Origin: Hymenobacter mellowenesis
Lineage (GTDB): Bacteria > Bacteroidota > Bacteroidia > Cytophagales > Hymenobacteraceae
NCBI RefSeq assembly: GCF_030581005.1
Contig: NZ_JAUQSX010000001.1
Location: forward strand, 124,001-188,000
Length of the DNA: 64,000 nucleotides
Direction: 5' to 3'
Shown here in pieces: positions 10,800-18,108 of this stretch (the stretch's first letter is position 1; every line of letters starts with the position of its first letter). Made by a program: the position numbers and the translations under genes. The notes beneath the pieces were generated by a model that saw only the letters and a program-made list of their open reading frames with translations, had not been told where the DNA came from and ran no database searches.

Positions 10800-11186
10800 T
10801 TAGCGAATGACCAGCTTGCACATCTGGCTGGTGTTGTCCGACTCGAGGCGCACGTAGTAGAGGCCGTTGGTGAACTTGCTCAGGTCAAGCATTTTGGTGT
10901 ACCGGTCGTTGAGCTCCGTCAGCGTTTCGCGGTACATCACCGAGCCGATAACGTTGAGTACGCTCAGCTCGACTTTTTTGCCCTGCAGGTTATTGATGGT
11001 GAGGTGCACGATGCCGGTGCTGGGGTTGGGGTACACCACCAGGGTTTTCTCGTCGGCGCCGGGCTTGCTGCCTTGCTGGCCAGGGCGGTGCATGGTGGCC
11101 GCAGCCGCGTTGGGCAGAGAGCCGAGCATGGAGCCAATGCTCAGGCAGGCACATAGTAACAGGGACAGAAAGTAGCGTTGCATCAT
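10800..11186 (-). CDS. Minimal T9SS protein: signal peptide plus sorting domain
   Basis: The 128-residue product has a signal peptide (about 1-30, ending NAAAA), a short polar linker (HRPGQQGSKPGADEK) and then a complete T9SS sorting domain from VVYPNPSTG to the C-terminus (about 50-128). Almost nothing remains as a passenger once the two sorting signals are removed. Two adjacent ATG codons (11186 and 11183) could serve as start. A TATCTTTG promoter element lies about 75 bp upstream. It could be a decoy or regulator of the secretion machinery, a peptide precursor, or the leftover of a larger gene; the sequence alone does not decide. Confidence 0.85.
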   Translation of the reverse strand: MMQRYFLSLLLCACLSIGSMLGSLPNAAAATMHRPGQQGSKPGADEKTLVVYPNPSTGIVHLTINNLQGKKVELSVLNVIGSVMYRETLTELNDRYTKMLDLSKFTNGLYYVRLESDNTSQMCKLVIR

Positions 11187-11258
11187 AGTATAGTTAGCGG
11201 GTGGGGAAAGGAACGCAGAGCGTAGAAGGAATAACGAAAAGTGTTGATTTTAGTTGGA

Positions 11259-11266
11259 CAAAGATA
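11259..11266 (-). promoter_or_regulatory. Bacteroidota -7 element
   Basis: On the minus strand this reads TATCTTTG, matching the TAnnTTTG -7 consensus of Bacteroidota. Transcription would start roughly 65-70 bp before the minimal T9SS gene. A clear -33 TTTG partner is not visible. Confidence 0.5.
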
Positions 11267-11361
11267 CGGCGGTTAATTTGTCGGGCCACTTGTAATATAC
11301 CGAAACCTCGATGAAGTACGGCGTTTTCACTTCCACAGTTCTTCTTTTGCCGACCAACTAA

Positions 11362-12480
11362 GTGGATATTACCCTGATTGGCGGTGGCCTGGCCGGCTTG
11401 GCGGCCGCCTTGGACCTGGCCCAGCGCGGCCACCGCGTGGCCCTGGTGGAGCGCAAGCAGTACCCCTTCCATAAGGTGTGCGGCGAGTACGTGAGCAACG
11501 AAGTGCTGCCCTACCTGCGCCGCCTCGGGGCCGACCCGGCGGCGCTGGGGCCAGCCGCCATCACGCAGTTTCTGCTCTCGTCGCCGGGCGGGCGCACCCT
11601 CACGGCGCCGCTCGATTTGGGCGGTTTTGGCGTGAGCCGCTTCGTGTTGGATGATTTTCTGTACCAACTGGCCGTGGCGCGGGGCGTGACCTTCTATTTG
11701 AAAAGCACGGTGACCGACGTGGCCTTCGACGCCGCCGCCGACCAGCACGTGGTGTCGCTGGCCGACGGCCGGCAATTGACGGCGCGCGTGGTGCTGGGCA
11801 CCTACGGCAAGCGTGCCAACCTCGACCGGCAGCTGCAGCGCGGTTTTTTTGGGCAACGCTCGCCCTATCTGGGCGTTAAATACCACCTGCGCCTGCCCGG
11901 CTTTGCGCGCGACGTGATTGCGCTGCACAACTTCGCCGACGGCTACGCGGGCATCTCGGCCATTGAGGCCGACAAGCTGTGCTTCTGCTACCTCACCACC
12001 CGCGAAAACCTGCGCCGCCACGGCACCATCCCGGCCATGGAAGCCGAGGTTTTAGCCAAGAACCCGCGACTGCGCGAGATTCTGGGCGCGGCCGAGGTGC
12101 TGTATCCGCAGCCGGAGGTAATTAATGAGATTTCCTTCGCGCCGAAGCAGCCCGTGGAGCAGCATATTTTGATGGTGGGCGACGCGGCTGGCCTTATCAC
12201 GCCGCTGTGCGGCAACGGCATGGCCATGGCCCTGCATGGCGCGGCGCTGGCAGCAGCGGCGACGCACGACTTCCTGACCCGAAAAACCACGCGGGCGGGC
12301 ATGGAAACAGCCTATGCGCGGGCCTGGCAGGCGCAGTTTGGGGCGCGGCTGCGGGTGGGGCGGGCGGTGCAGCGTCTATTTGGCGGGCCGGTGCTGAGCG
12401 AGTTGGTGGTGGGCGGCCTGCGCCACTGGCCCGGCGCGGTGCAGGCGCTGATGCAGCGCACCCACGGCGCGGAATTCTGA
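11362..12480 (+). CDS. FAD-dependent oxidoreductase, SrsC-like
   Basis: A 372-residue flavoprotein of the geranylgeranyl reductase / aromatic hydroxylase superfamily. A Rossmann FAD motif (GGGLAGLAAALDLA, about 7-20) opens the protein, KVCGEYVS follows near residue 38, and the second FAD motif GDAAGLITPLCGNGM lies near residue 273. The start is a GTG at 11362, forced by the position of the FAD motif. It is followed on the same strand by a type III polyketide synthase and a methyltransferase. By analogy with Streptomyces SrsC, which hydroxylates alkylresorcinol to a quinol, it probably oxidises the polyketide product. That role is inference from context; the FAD fold is directly visible. Confidence 0.85.
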   Translation: MDITLIGGGLAGLAAALDLAQRGHRVALVERKQYPFHKVCGEYVSNEVLPYLRRLGADPAALGPAAITQFLLSSPGGRTLTAPLDLGGFGVSRFVLDDFLYQLAVARGVTFYLKSTVTDVAFDAAADQHVVSLADGRQLTARVVLGTYGKRANLDRQLQRGFFGQRSPYLGVKYHLRLPGFARDVIALHNFADGYAGISAIEADKLCFCYLTTRENLRRHGTIPAMEAEVLAKNPRLREILGAAEVLYPQPEVINEISFAPKQPVEQHILMVGDAAGLITPLCGNGMAMALHGAALAAAATHDFLTRKTTRAGMETAYARAWQAQFGARLRVGRAVQRLFGGPVLSELVVGGLRHWPGAVQALMQRTHGAEF

Positions 12481-12485
12481 AATTT

Positions 12486-12596
12486 TAAGTAGTAAGTAGT
12501 GAGTAACAAGTGGTAAGAGCTTGGTTAATTAAGACGTAAATTCTATTCGCTGCTTGTTACTTACTACTTGATTCTTACTACTTGCTCAGCCACGCC
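12486..12596. repeat. Imperfect inverted repeat
   Basis: The left arm (about 12486-12521, AAGTAGTAAGTAGTGAGTAA type) and right arm (about 12551-12596, TTGTTACTTACTACTTG type) are inverted copies with a few mismatches. It lies between the flavoprotein and the polyketide synthase genes and is strongly AT-rich relative to both. It could form a long hairpin in the operon transcript. Confidence 0.7.
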
Positions 12597-12727
12597 AAAA
12601 AGTTATTAACCCGATTTTAATCCGGCGGCGCGCAAAACCAGTTGTTCTCCCGTAAATAGGGCTTGCCAAGGCGCGGAAACCTTTTCCGGGCGGCGGCCCT
12701 CCCCTTTCGCCCGTAATTTTTTTCGGC

Positions 12728-13951
12728 ATGCCGAGTTACTTAGGTGCCATTGGCACCGCCAATCCTGTCCACCGCATCGCCCAGCCGCAGATAGCCGAGT
12801 TTATGGCCGGGGCGCTGGGCTTTGGCGAGGCCGACACGCGCAAGCTGCGGGCACTGTACCGCGTGTCGGGCATCGAACACCGCTACTCGGTGCTGCCCGA
12901 TTACGGCCGCACCAACGGCGACTACACGTTTTTCCCGAACACGCCCGACCTGGAGCCCTTCCCAACCGTGGGCCAGCGCATGGCCGTGTACCGCCGCGAG
13001 GCCCTGCCGCTGGCCGTGGAAGCCGTGCGCAACAGCCTGAAACAAGTGCCGGATGTGGTCGTGGGCAGCATCACGCACCTCGTAACAGTGAGCTGCACGG
13101 GCATGTACGCGCCGGGGCTGGACATTGAGCTGGTGCAGGCCCTGGGCTTGCGGAATGACGTGCGCCGCACCTGCGTGAACTTTATGGGCTGCTACGCGGC
13201 CGTGAACGCCGTGAAGCTAGCCGACGCCTTTTGCCAGGCCGATGCCAACGCCCGTGTGCTCATCGTGAGCGTGGAGCTGTGCACGCTGCACTTCCAGAAA
13301 AGCCGGGAGGAAGACCATCTGGTGAGCAACGCGCTGTTTGGCGACGGCGCGGCCGCCTGCTTGGTGCAGGCCGTGCCGCTGCCCAACGAGGCGCCCAGCC
13401 TGGCCCTGCAGGGCTTCCATTGCGGCCTGGAGCCCGACGGCCACGACGACATGGCCTGGCACATCAACGATTTCGGGTTTGAGATGACGCTGAGCAGCTA
13501 CGTGCCCAAGCTCATTCAGCGCGGCATCCGCAAGCTGACCGATGGGCTGCTGGAAAGCCTGCCGGTGCAGCTGGGCGACGTACGGCACTTCGCCATCCAT
13601 CCCGGCGGGCGCAAGATTCTCGAAACCATCGAAACCGAGCTGGGCCTGACCCGCGACGACAACCGCCACGCCTACCGCGTGCTGCGCGACTACGGCAACA
13701 TGTCGTCGGCCACGGTGCTGTTTGTGCTGCGCGACGTGCTGGCCGCCGCCACGCCCGCCGACCACGGCGCGCCGGTGCTCAGCTTCGCCTTCGGCCCGGG
13801 CCTGACGATGGAGGCCATGCTGCTGGAGGTTTCATTTAACAATTATCATTCAACATTTAACAAGCAGGAATCCAAGGCTGAAGCCAATACAGCATTAGCG
13901 GAAACTCCTTCGGACGTTGCGGCTCAATCAGAACTGCTAAATGTTAATTGA
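12728..13951 (+). CDS. Type III polyketide synthase (alkylresorcinol/alkylpyrone type)
   Basis: Condenses malonyl-CoA extenders onto an acyl-CoA starter, probably a fatty acyl chain. The thiolase-fold catalytic triad is complete: Cys155 in VNFMGCYAAVNA, His291 in FAIHPGG and Asn324 in YGNMSSATV. The family core ends at GPGLTMEAMLLEV; the last 40 or so residues (FNNYHSTFNKQ onward) are AT-rich in codon use and encoded by an inverted-repeat element (13831-13966), so they are not part of the conserved enzyme. 407 residues in total. Between a flavoprotein and a methyltransferase, it forms an srsABC-like gene set. Product chain length cannot be predicted from sequence alone. Confidence 0.92.
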   Translation: MPSYLGAIGTANPVHRIAQPQIAEFMAGALGFGEADTRKLRALYRVSGIEHRYSVLPDYGRTNGDYTFFPNTPDLEPFPTVGQRMAVYRREALPLAVEAVRNSLKQVPDVVVGSITHLVTVSCTGMYAPGLDIELVQALGLRNDVRRTCVNFMGCYAAVNAVKLADAFCQADANARVLIVSVELCTLHFQKSREEDHLVSNALFGDGAAACLVQAVPLPNEAPSLALQGFHCGLEPDGHDDMAWHINDFGFEMTLSSYVPKLIQRGIRKLTDGLLESLPVQLGDVRHFAIHPGGRKILETIETELGLTRDDNRHAYRVLRDYGNMSSATVLFVLRDVLAAATPADHGAPVLSFAFGPGLTMEAMLLEVSFNNYHSTFNKQESKAEANTALAETPSDVAAQSELLNVN

Positions 13952-13966
13952 TAGATGTTAAATGAA
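13831..13966. repeat. Inverted-repeat element across the PKS/methyltransferase junction
   Basis: The left arm from 13831 (TTCATTTAACAATTATCATT) and a right arm ending at 13966 (its complement begins TTCATTTAACATCTATCA) pair over about 28 nt with few mismatches. The element is far richer in A/T than the genes it joins. It encodes the C-terminal tail of the polyketide synthase, its stop codon, and the ATG of the next gene. It looks like a small insertion at the original stop codon. Confidence 0.75.
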
Positions 13967-14656
13967 AGAGCTTCCGGCCCGGAGTTGATGGACGACCTGA
14001 CGCTGGCCTCCGACGCCCTGCGCCAGAACCTGGATGAGCTGGAAACCATCAATACCTGGCTGGGCGGCTACGCGCCGGTGCTGGATGCGCTTAGCCGGTT
14101 GCGGCCCTACTTCCCGGCTGGGCGGCCCCTGCGCGTGGCCGACCTGGGCAGCGGCGGCGGCGACACACTGCGCCAGATAGCCCGCTGGGCCCGCAAAAAA
14201 GGCGTGGCGGTAGAGTTGACTGGCATCGACGCCAACGAATTCATGCTGGAATACGCGGCCGATAAAAGCCAGGCTTTTCCTGAAATTAATTACCGGCAGT
14301 TCGATATTTTCTCGCCCGGGTTTCAGTCCCAACCCTACGATGTGCTGACGTGCAGCCTGTTTTGCCATCATTTCAGCGACGAGGAGCTGGTGACACTGCT
14401 GCGGCAATGGCAGCAACAGGCGCAGGTGGCCGTCGTCATCAACGACCTGCATCGGCACTGGCTGGCTTATCACAGCATCAAGTGGCTGACGCGGCTGCTG
14501 GGCGGCTCCTACTTGGTGCGGCACGACGCGCCGCTGTCGGTGGCCCGCGCGTTTCGGCGTGAAGACTGGGTCGCGCTGCTGTCCCAGGCTGGCATCCGGC
14601 GCTACGAGCTGCGCTGGCGCTGGGCGTTTCGGTGGCAGCTGGTGCTGCTGAAATAA
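13955..14656 (+). CDS. SAM-dependent methyltransferase, SrsB-like
   Basis: A 233-residue class I methyltransferase with the SAM motif VADLGSGGGDTLRQIA (about 53-68) and a downstream acidic loop (TGIDANEF). The N-terminal PELMDDLTLASDALRQNLDE, followed by an INTWLGG stretch, resembles methyltransferases that accompany type III polyketide synthases. The ATG at 13955 lies inside the right arm of the inverted repeat; the next in-frame ATG (13988) would cut into the conserved PELMDD start, so 13955 is preferred. Expected to O-methylate the resorcinol-type product, by analogy with SrsB. Only 3 bp separate it from the synthase stop. Confidence 0.85.
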   Translation: MLNERASGPELMDDLTLASDALRQNLDELETINTWLGGYAPVLDALSRLRPYFPAGRPLRVADLGSGGGDTLRQIARWARKKGVAVELTGIDANEFMLEYAADKSQAFPEINYRQFDIFSPGFQSQPYDVLTCSLFCHHFSDEELVTLLRQWQQQAQVAVVINDLHRHWLAYHSIKWLTRLLGGSYLVRHDAPLSVARAFRREDWVALLSQAGIRRYELRWRWAFRWQLVLLK

Positions 14657-14661
14657 CCAGG

Positions 14662-14761
14662 ACGTCATGCAGCGCGCAGCAAAGCATTTCGCGTGCCGAA
14701 TTAATTCTGACGATTGGATTACTACCACACGCGAGATGCTTCGCTGCGCGCCGCATGACGT
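14662..14761. repeat. GTCATGC-type dispersed inverted repeat
   Basis: Arms at about 14662-14695 and 14728-14761 begin and end with ACGTCATGC / GCATGACGT and share GCGCGCAGC and AAGCAT blocks. It belongs to the same loose family as 48624-48734 and 54925-55011. It separates the convergent methyltransferase and deacetylase genes and may act as a terminator hairpin; it ends directly at the deacetylase stop codon. Confidence 0.75.
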
Positions 14762-15664
14762 TCAGCCCCACAAACCTGCCGCCACCCGAAACGTGTTAGC
14801 GTGCGCCTCCACGATGTCGGCGATGCGCTCAGAGTAGCCGCCGCCCATGCACACCACTACGGGCAGCTGGTGCTGGTGGCAGGCGCCAAGCACGAGCTCA
14901 TCGCGCCGGCGGCAGCCTTCGCGGGTGAGGGCGAGGTGGCCCAGCTTGTCGGTGGCCAGCACGTCGACGCCAGCGAGGTAGAACACAAAATTGGGGCGCA
15001 CGTCGGTTAGCAGGCGCGAGAGCGTGTCACTCAGCAGCTTCAGATACTGGGTGTCGTCGGTGCCGTCGGGCAGGGGGAGGTCGAGGTCGGACTGCTCTTT
15101 GCGGGCGGGGTAGTTGCGGGCCCCGTGCATAGAGAAGGTGAACACGCGCGGCTCGTCCCGGAAAATGGCGGCCGTGCCGTTGCCCTGGTGCACATCGAGG
15201 TCGACGATGAGGACCTGACGGGCGTGGCCGTGGGCGAGCAGCCACGCAGCCGCGGCGGCCTGGTCATTCAGCAGGCAAAAGCCCTCGCCCCGGTCGCGGA
15301 AGGCGTGGTGCGTGCCGCCCGCGATATTGAAGGCCACGCCGTGCGCGAGGGCCCGGCGGGCGCACTCAATGGTGCCGCCCAGGATGGTGATTTCGCGCTC
15401 AAACAGCTCCGGCGACCATGGGAAGCCGGTGGCCCGCTCCTCCTGCCGGCTGAGCTGGCCGAGGCGTAGGCGCTGGTAGTAGCCGGCATCGTGCACGCGC
15501 AAAATGTCCTCATCGGGCGGGGGCTGGGCCACGAAGAAATCGGCCGGCGTGGCGGTGCCTTCGTGCAGGAGCTGCTCGGGCAGCAGCTCGTACTTGAGCA
15601 TGGGGAAGCGGTGGCCGGCGGGCAGGGCGTGGGCGTAATTGGGGGCGAAGGCAATGGACAGCAT
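14762..15664 (-). CDS. Histone deacetylase family protein (AcuC/HDAC-like)
   Basis: A zinc-dependent deacetylase of the arginase/deacetylase fold, 300 residues. Signature features are GGTHHAFRDRGEGFC (active-site histidine pair), VDLDVHQGNGT (zinc-binding Asp and His) and AGVDVLATDKLG (second zinc Asp). It lacks a signal peptide and should be cytoplasmic. Bacterial members remove acyl groups from lysines of enzymes or from small acetylated amines such as polyamines; the substrate here is unknown. It is a single gene converging on the srs-like cluster and separated from it by an inverted repeat. Confidence 0.92.
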   Translation of the reverse strand: MLSIAFAPNYAHALPAGHRFPMLKYELLPEQLLHEGTATPADFFVAQPPPDEDILRVHDAGYYQRLRLGQLSRQEERATGFPWSPELFEREITILGGTIECARRALAHGVAFNIAGGTHHAFRDRGEGFCLLNDQAAAAAWLLAHGHARQVLIVDLDVHQGNGTAAIFRDEPRVFTFSMHGARNYPARKEQSDLDLPLPDGTDDTQYLKLLSDTLSRLLTDVRPNFVFYLAGVDVLATDKLGHLALTREGCRRRDELVLGACHQHQLPVVVCMGGGYSERIADIVEAHANTFRVAAGLWG

Positions 15665-15784
15665 CGGGCAGCTAACGAAATAAGCGCTGTGGTGGCCGGC
15701 CGGGGCTTTATCTTACGGCAGTTTCGCAGAAGCGAGGTCATAGCCGGCAAGGCCTGTTCACGCCGGATGCCTCCGCTGCTTCAA

Positions 15785-15843
15785 CGATTCCGTTCAACGG
15801 CGGGCGAGGGCGAGCCCTGCCGGGTACGCCCCCGCCCCTACCT
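15785..15843 (-). repeat. GTAGGGGCGGGG dispersed repeat, copy 1
   Basis: On the minus strand this reads GTAGGGGCGGGGGCGTACCC and ends near GTTGAACGGAATCG. The same unit is found on the plus strand at 61487-61543, and shortened at 62755-62790. It lies just before the AraC regulator start. Confidence 0.7.
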
Positions 15844-15870
15844 CGTGCAGATACCCCCGCCGCTCCGGCC

Positions 15871-16737
15871 ATGAAACTGGAATTTGAGCCCATTCAGCCC
15901 ACGCCGGGCAACTCCTTCACGCTACGCCACTACACCCAGGCGCGCGACCGGAGCATTGTGTGGCACTACCACCCCGAGTATGAGCTGGTGTACATCCCGC
16001 GGGGCAGCGGGCGGCGGCACATCGGCCAGCACGCCTCGCACTACGCCGGCGGCGAGCTGGTGTTCATCGGCCCCAATCTGCCGCACCTAAGCTTCAGCTA
16101 CGAGCAGGAAGGGGCCTTCGAGCAGGTGGTGTTGCAGCTGCGCGAAGATTTTATGGGCGAAAACTTCCTGGAGCGGCCCGAGCTGGCGGCCGTGCGGGAG
16201 CTGTTCCGGCGGTCGCGGCAGGGGCTCACCTTTGGGGCGGCCACGCGCGCGGCGGTGGGCCCGGCGCTGCACCAGATGCTGACGCAGCCGCCCCCCACGC
16301 GGCTGCTCACGCTGCTGCAGGTGCTCTACCAGCTGGCCGCCGCCCCCGACGCCACCGAGCTGCACGCCGACCTGGGCCTATCCGCCGCGCAGGCCCGGGA
16401 CCAGCAGCGCCTCCAGCGCGTGTACGCGCACATCGAGCAGCACTTTGCCGAGCCCATCACCGTGCAGCAGATGGCCGCCCTCACCTTCCTGACCGTGCCC
16501 GCCTTTTGCCGCTACCTCAAGAAAATGACCGGCCAGACCCTCACCACCCTGCTGCAGGAATACCGCATCAGCCAGGCCCGGCTGTTACTATTGCAGGGCC
16601 GGCCGGTGGCCGGGGTTGGCTTCGCCACGGGCTTCAACAACCTCTCGCACTTCAACCGCACCTTCCGCAAGCTCACTGGCCAGCGGCCCTCGGACTACCA
16701 CCGGCCGCCAACGGGCCAGAAGCCAGATAGCATATAA
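15871..16737 (+). CDS. AraC family transcriptional regulator with cupin sensor domain
   Basis: A 288-residue one-component regulator. The N-terminal half is a cupin-like sensor domain with histidines in SIVWHYHPEYELVYIPRGSG (about 30-49) and HIGQHASHY. The C-terminal half (about 185-280) holds two AraC helix-turn-helix units: QMAALTFLTVPAFCRYLKKM and GVGFATGFNNLSHFNRTF. This layout is typical of regulators of sugar uptake or catabolism. It is divergent from the deacetylase gene and convergent with the SemiSWEET gene; whether it controls either is unknown. Confidence 0.93.
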   Translation: MKLEFEPIQPTPGNSFTLRHYTQARDRSIVWHYHPEYELVYIPRGSGRRHIGQHASHYAGGELVFIGPNLPHLSFSYEQEGAFEQVVLQLREDFMGENFLERPELAAVRELFRRSRQGLTFGAATRAAVGPALHQMLTQPPPTRLLTLLQVLYQLAAAPDATELHADLGLSAAQARDQQRLQRVYAHIEQHFAEPITVQQMAALTFLTVPAFCRYLKKMTGQTLTTLLQEYRISQARLLLLQGRPVAGVGFATGFNNLSHFNRTFRKLTGQRPSDYHRPPTGQKPDSI

Positions 16738-16784
16738 AACGATGTAAGACGGGGTCGTTCTATGTGCCCCTCAAACTGCCCCAA

Positions 16785-17060
16785 TCATTTAGCCGGCGCT
16801 TCTTCCGGCTTGCTTAGCAGCTTCAGGGCGAGAATGATGCCGGCTAGCACGGCCGTGATGCCGTTGGCAATGAGCACCGGCAGGTTATGGATAGACAGGG
16901 CGTAGCCCACCCACAGCAGCGTGCCCACAAACAGCATCAGGTAGGTGGGCAGCGACAGGCTGGCGGTGGAGCGCGTGGTGATGGTTTTGTAGGCCTGCGG
17001 GATGTAGGCAGCCGTGGTAAAAAAGGCCGCCAGCAGGCCCAGCAATGAGATAAACGTCAT
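16785..17060 (-). CDS. SemiSWEET sugar transporter
   Basis: A 91-residue membrane protein with three predicted helices and the PQ motif of the MtN3/PQ-loop family (AYIPQAYKTI in helix 1). Bacterial SemiSWEETs have a single three-helix bundle and work as homodimers to move sugars such as glucose or sucrose down their gradient. Length, helix number and the conserved Pro-Gln pair fit well. It lies convergent with the AraC regulator. Substrate is not predictable from sequence. Confidence 0.9.
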   Translation of the reverse strand: MTFISLLGLLAAFFTTAAYIPQAYKTITTRSTASLSLPTYLMLFVGTLLWVGYALSIHNLPVLIANGITAVLAGIILALKLLSKPEEAPAK

Positions 17061-17130
17061 GCGGGAAAGGATAAGTGTAGAAGAATTGCCAGCGGCGAAA
17101 CGGGCCGGCGGCCGGGCGCAGGATTACGAA

Positions 17131-17158
17131 AAAGCCTGGTTTATCAGGACCAGGCTTT
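17131..17158 (-). terminator. Hairpin, probable terminator
   Basis: AAAGCCTGGT pairs perfectly with ACCAGGCTTT around an 8-nt loop. On the minus strand the stem ends in a short T run followed by CGTAATCC. It overlaps the stop codon of the small minus-strand ORF 17144-17266. Confidence 0.6.
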
Positions 17159-17266
17159 CGTGTAAAAATGAACGTGGGGGATTCGGCGAAGCAGGTACAC
17201 TTTGAGGTACCGCAGGGCGCGCTGGCCGTCTTCGGCCGTGAGCTGCCAAACATATGGAATGTACAT
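17144..17266 (-). CDS. Possible small protein (40 residues)
   Basis: An ATG at 17266 opens MYIPYVWQLTAEDGQRALRY and the frame continues with a basic, aromatic-rich stretch to FYTKAWS. The residue mix looks protein-like rather than random. A TACCTTTG promoter element lies about 145 bp upstream on the same strand, and a hairpin overlaps the stop codon. I recognise no family. Translation is unproven. Confidence 0.4.
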   Translation of the reverse strand: MYIPYVWQLTAEDGQRALRYLKVYLLRRIPHVHFYTKAWS

Positions 17267-17624
17267 AGAATGAGTATTTAACGTGAAATCAGGGCAGCCC
17301 CATCCGGGGCCTCCATTGCTGACACTACCCTGAAGAAGAATGGAGCTGCGGCGCGGGTGGGAGGAAGGGGCGCAGCGACAGGGCACGACAGGCACCTGCA
17401 AACGAAACACAAAGGTAGCGGGCACCGGACACGGCCATCGCCACGGCATTGGCCACTTCTGGCACTGCATTAACCACTTTCTCAGCCTGCTTAAGATAAG
17501 CCCGAAAACCGGGCTAAACCACTTGCACCAAATGATATAATCGGGAGCGGAGGCCAGCCAACAGCAGCCGCGCTGGGGTTGCCTTTGGAGCAGGCATTGG
17601 GGGAGGGCGTCAAAAAGGCCGAGC
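17267..17624. other. Intergenic region without a recognised gene
   Basis: Between the small minus-strand ORF and the ArsR operator I see no credible coding frame; the frames present are short and compositionally unlike the neighbours. It contains the TACCTTTG element at 17411-17418 on the minus strand. Confidence 0.5.
17411..17418 (-). promoter_or_regulatory. Bacteroidota -7 element
   Basis: The minus strand reads TACCTTTG, a match to TAnnTTTG. Transcription from here would run towards the small ORF 17144-17266 and possibly into the SemiSWEET gene. No good -33 box was found. Confidence 0.45.
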
Positions 17625-17669
17625 TATGTCGCAAGTTTACGTCATTGTATGTCGTATATTTACGTCATA
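17625..17669 (+). promoter_or_regulatory. Tandem palindromic operator, probably for ArsR
   Basis: Two 21-nt direct repeats, 17625-17645 and 17648-17668, both begin TATGTCG and end TTTACGTCAT, and differ at 3 positions. The second, extended to 17669, is a palindrome matching its own complement at 18 of 22 positions. The pair is spaced by 23 bp, about two helical turns, and lies 60-100 bp before the arsR start. ArsR repressors bind such short palindromes in their own promoter, so autoregulation is the natural reading. Confidence 0.7.
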
Positions 17670-17727
17670 ATTCATTCAGCGGCTTCACTTCGGCCCGATT
17701 CGCTGCGCTCACCTCGCTTCCAACGTT

Positions 17728-18078
17728 ATGACCTACGCCAAAACCGCTGCCTTCACCGCCGGGCAGCAGCAGCTGGCCCGCGTGGCCAAGGCCCTGGCGC
17801 ACCCCGCGCGGGTGGCCATTATTCAGCTGCTGGCGAGCAAGAAAACCTGCATCTCCGGCGACATCGCGGCCGAGCTGCCGCTCTCGCGCACCACTGTGTC
17901 GCAGCACCTGCAGGAGCTGAAGGCACTAGACTTGATTCGCGGTGAGATTGACGGGCTCACGGTGTGCTACTGCCTCAATACCGCGCTGCTGCGGCAGGTG
18001 CAGCAGCAGTTCAGCGCCTTTTTCGCGGAGGCCAGCGCTGGCACGGCCTGCGGGCCGGATGACGCCTGCGCCTGCTAA
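17728..18078 (+). CDS. ArsR-family metal(loid)-sensing repressor
   Basis: A 116-residue winged-helix repressor. The DNA-recognition segment is LSRTTVSQHLQELKALDLI and the N-terminal helix is ALAHPARVAIIQLL. Cysteines sit at KKTCISGD, next to the recognition helix, in VCYCLN, and in a C-terminal tail (GTACGPDDACAC), so thiol coordination of a soft metal or arsenite is likely. In this family metal binding releases the repressor. It heads a same-strand run with a DUF6428 protein (31-bp gap) and a metallophosphoesterase. The tandem operator lies just upstream. The exact inducer is not fixed by sequence. Confidence 0.9.
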   Translation: MTYAKTAAFTAGQQQLARVAKALAHPARVAIIQLLASKKTCISGDIAAELPLSRTTVSQHLQELKALDLIRGEIDGLTVCYCLNTALLRQVQQQFSAFFAEASAGTACGPDDACAC

Positions 18079-18108
18079 ACTTTTCATTCAACCAAAACCA
18101 CTCCAGCC

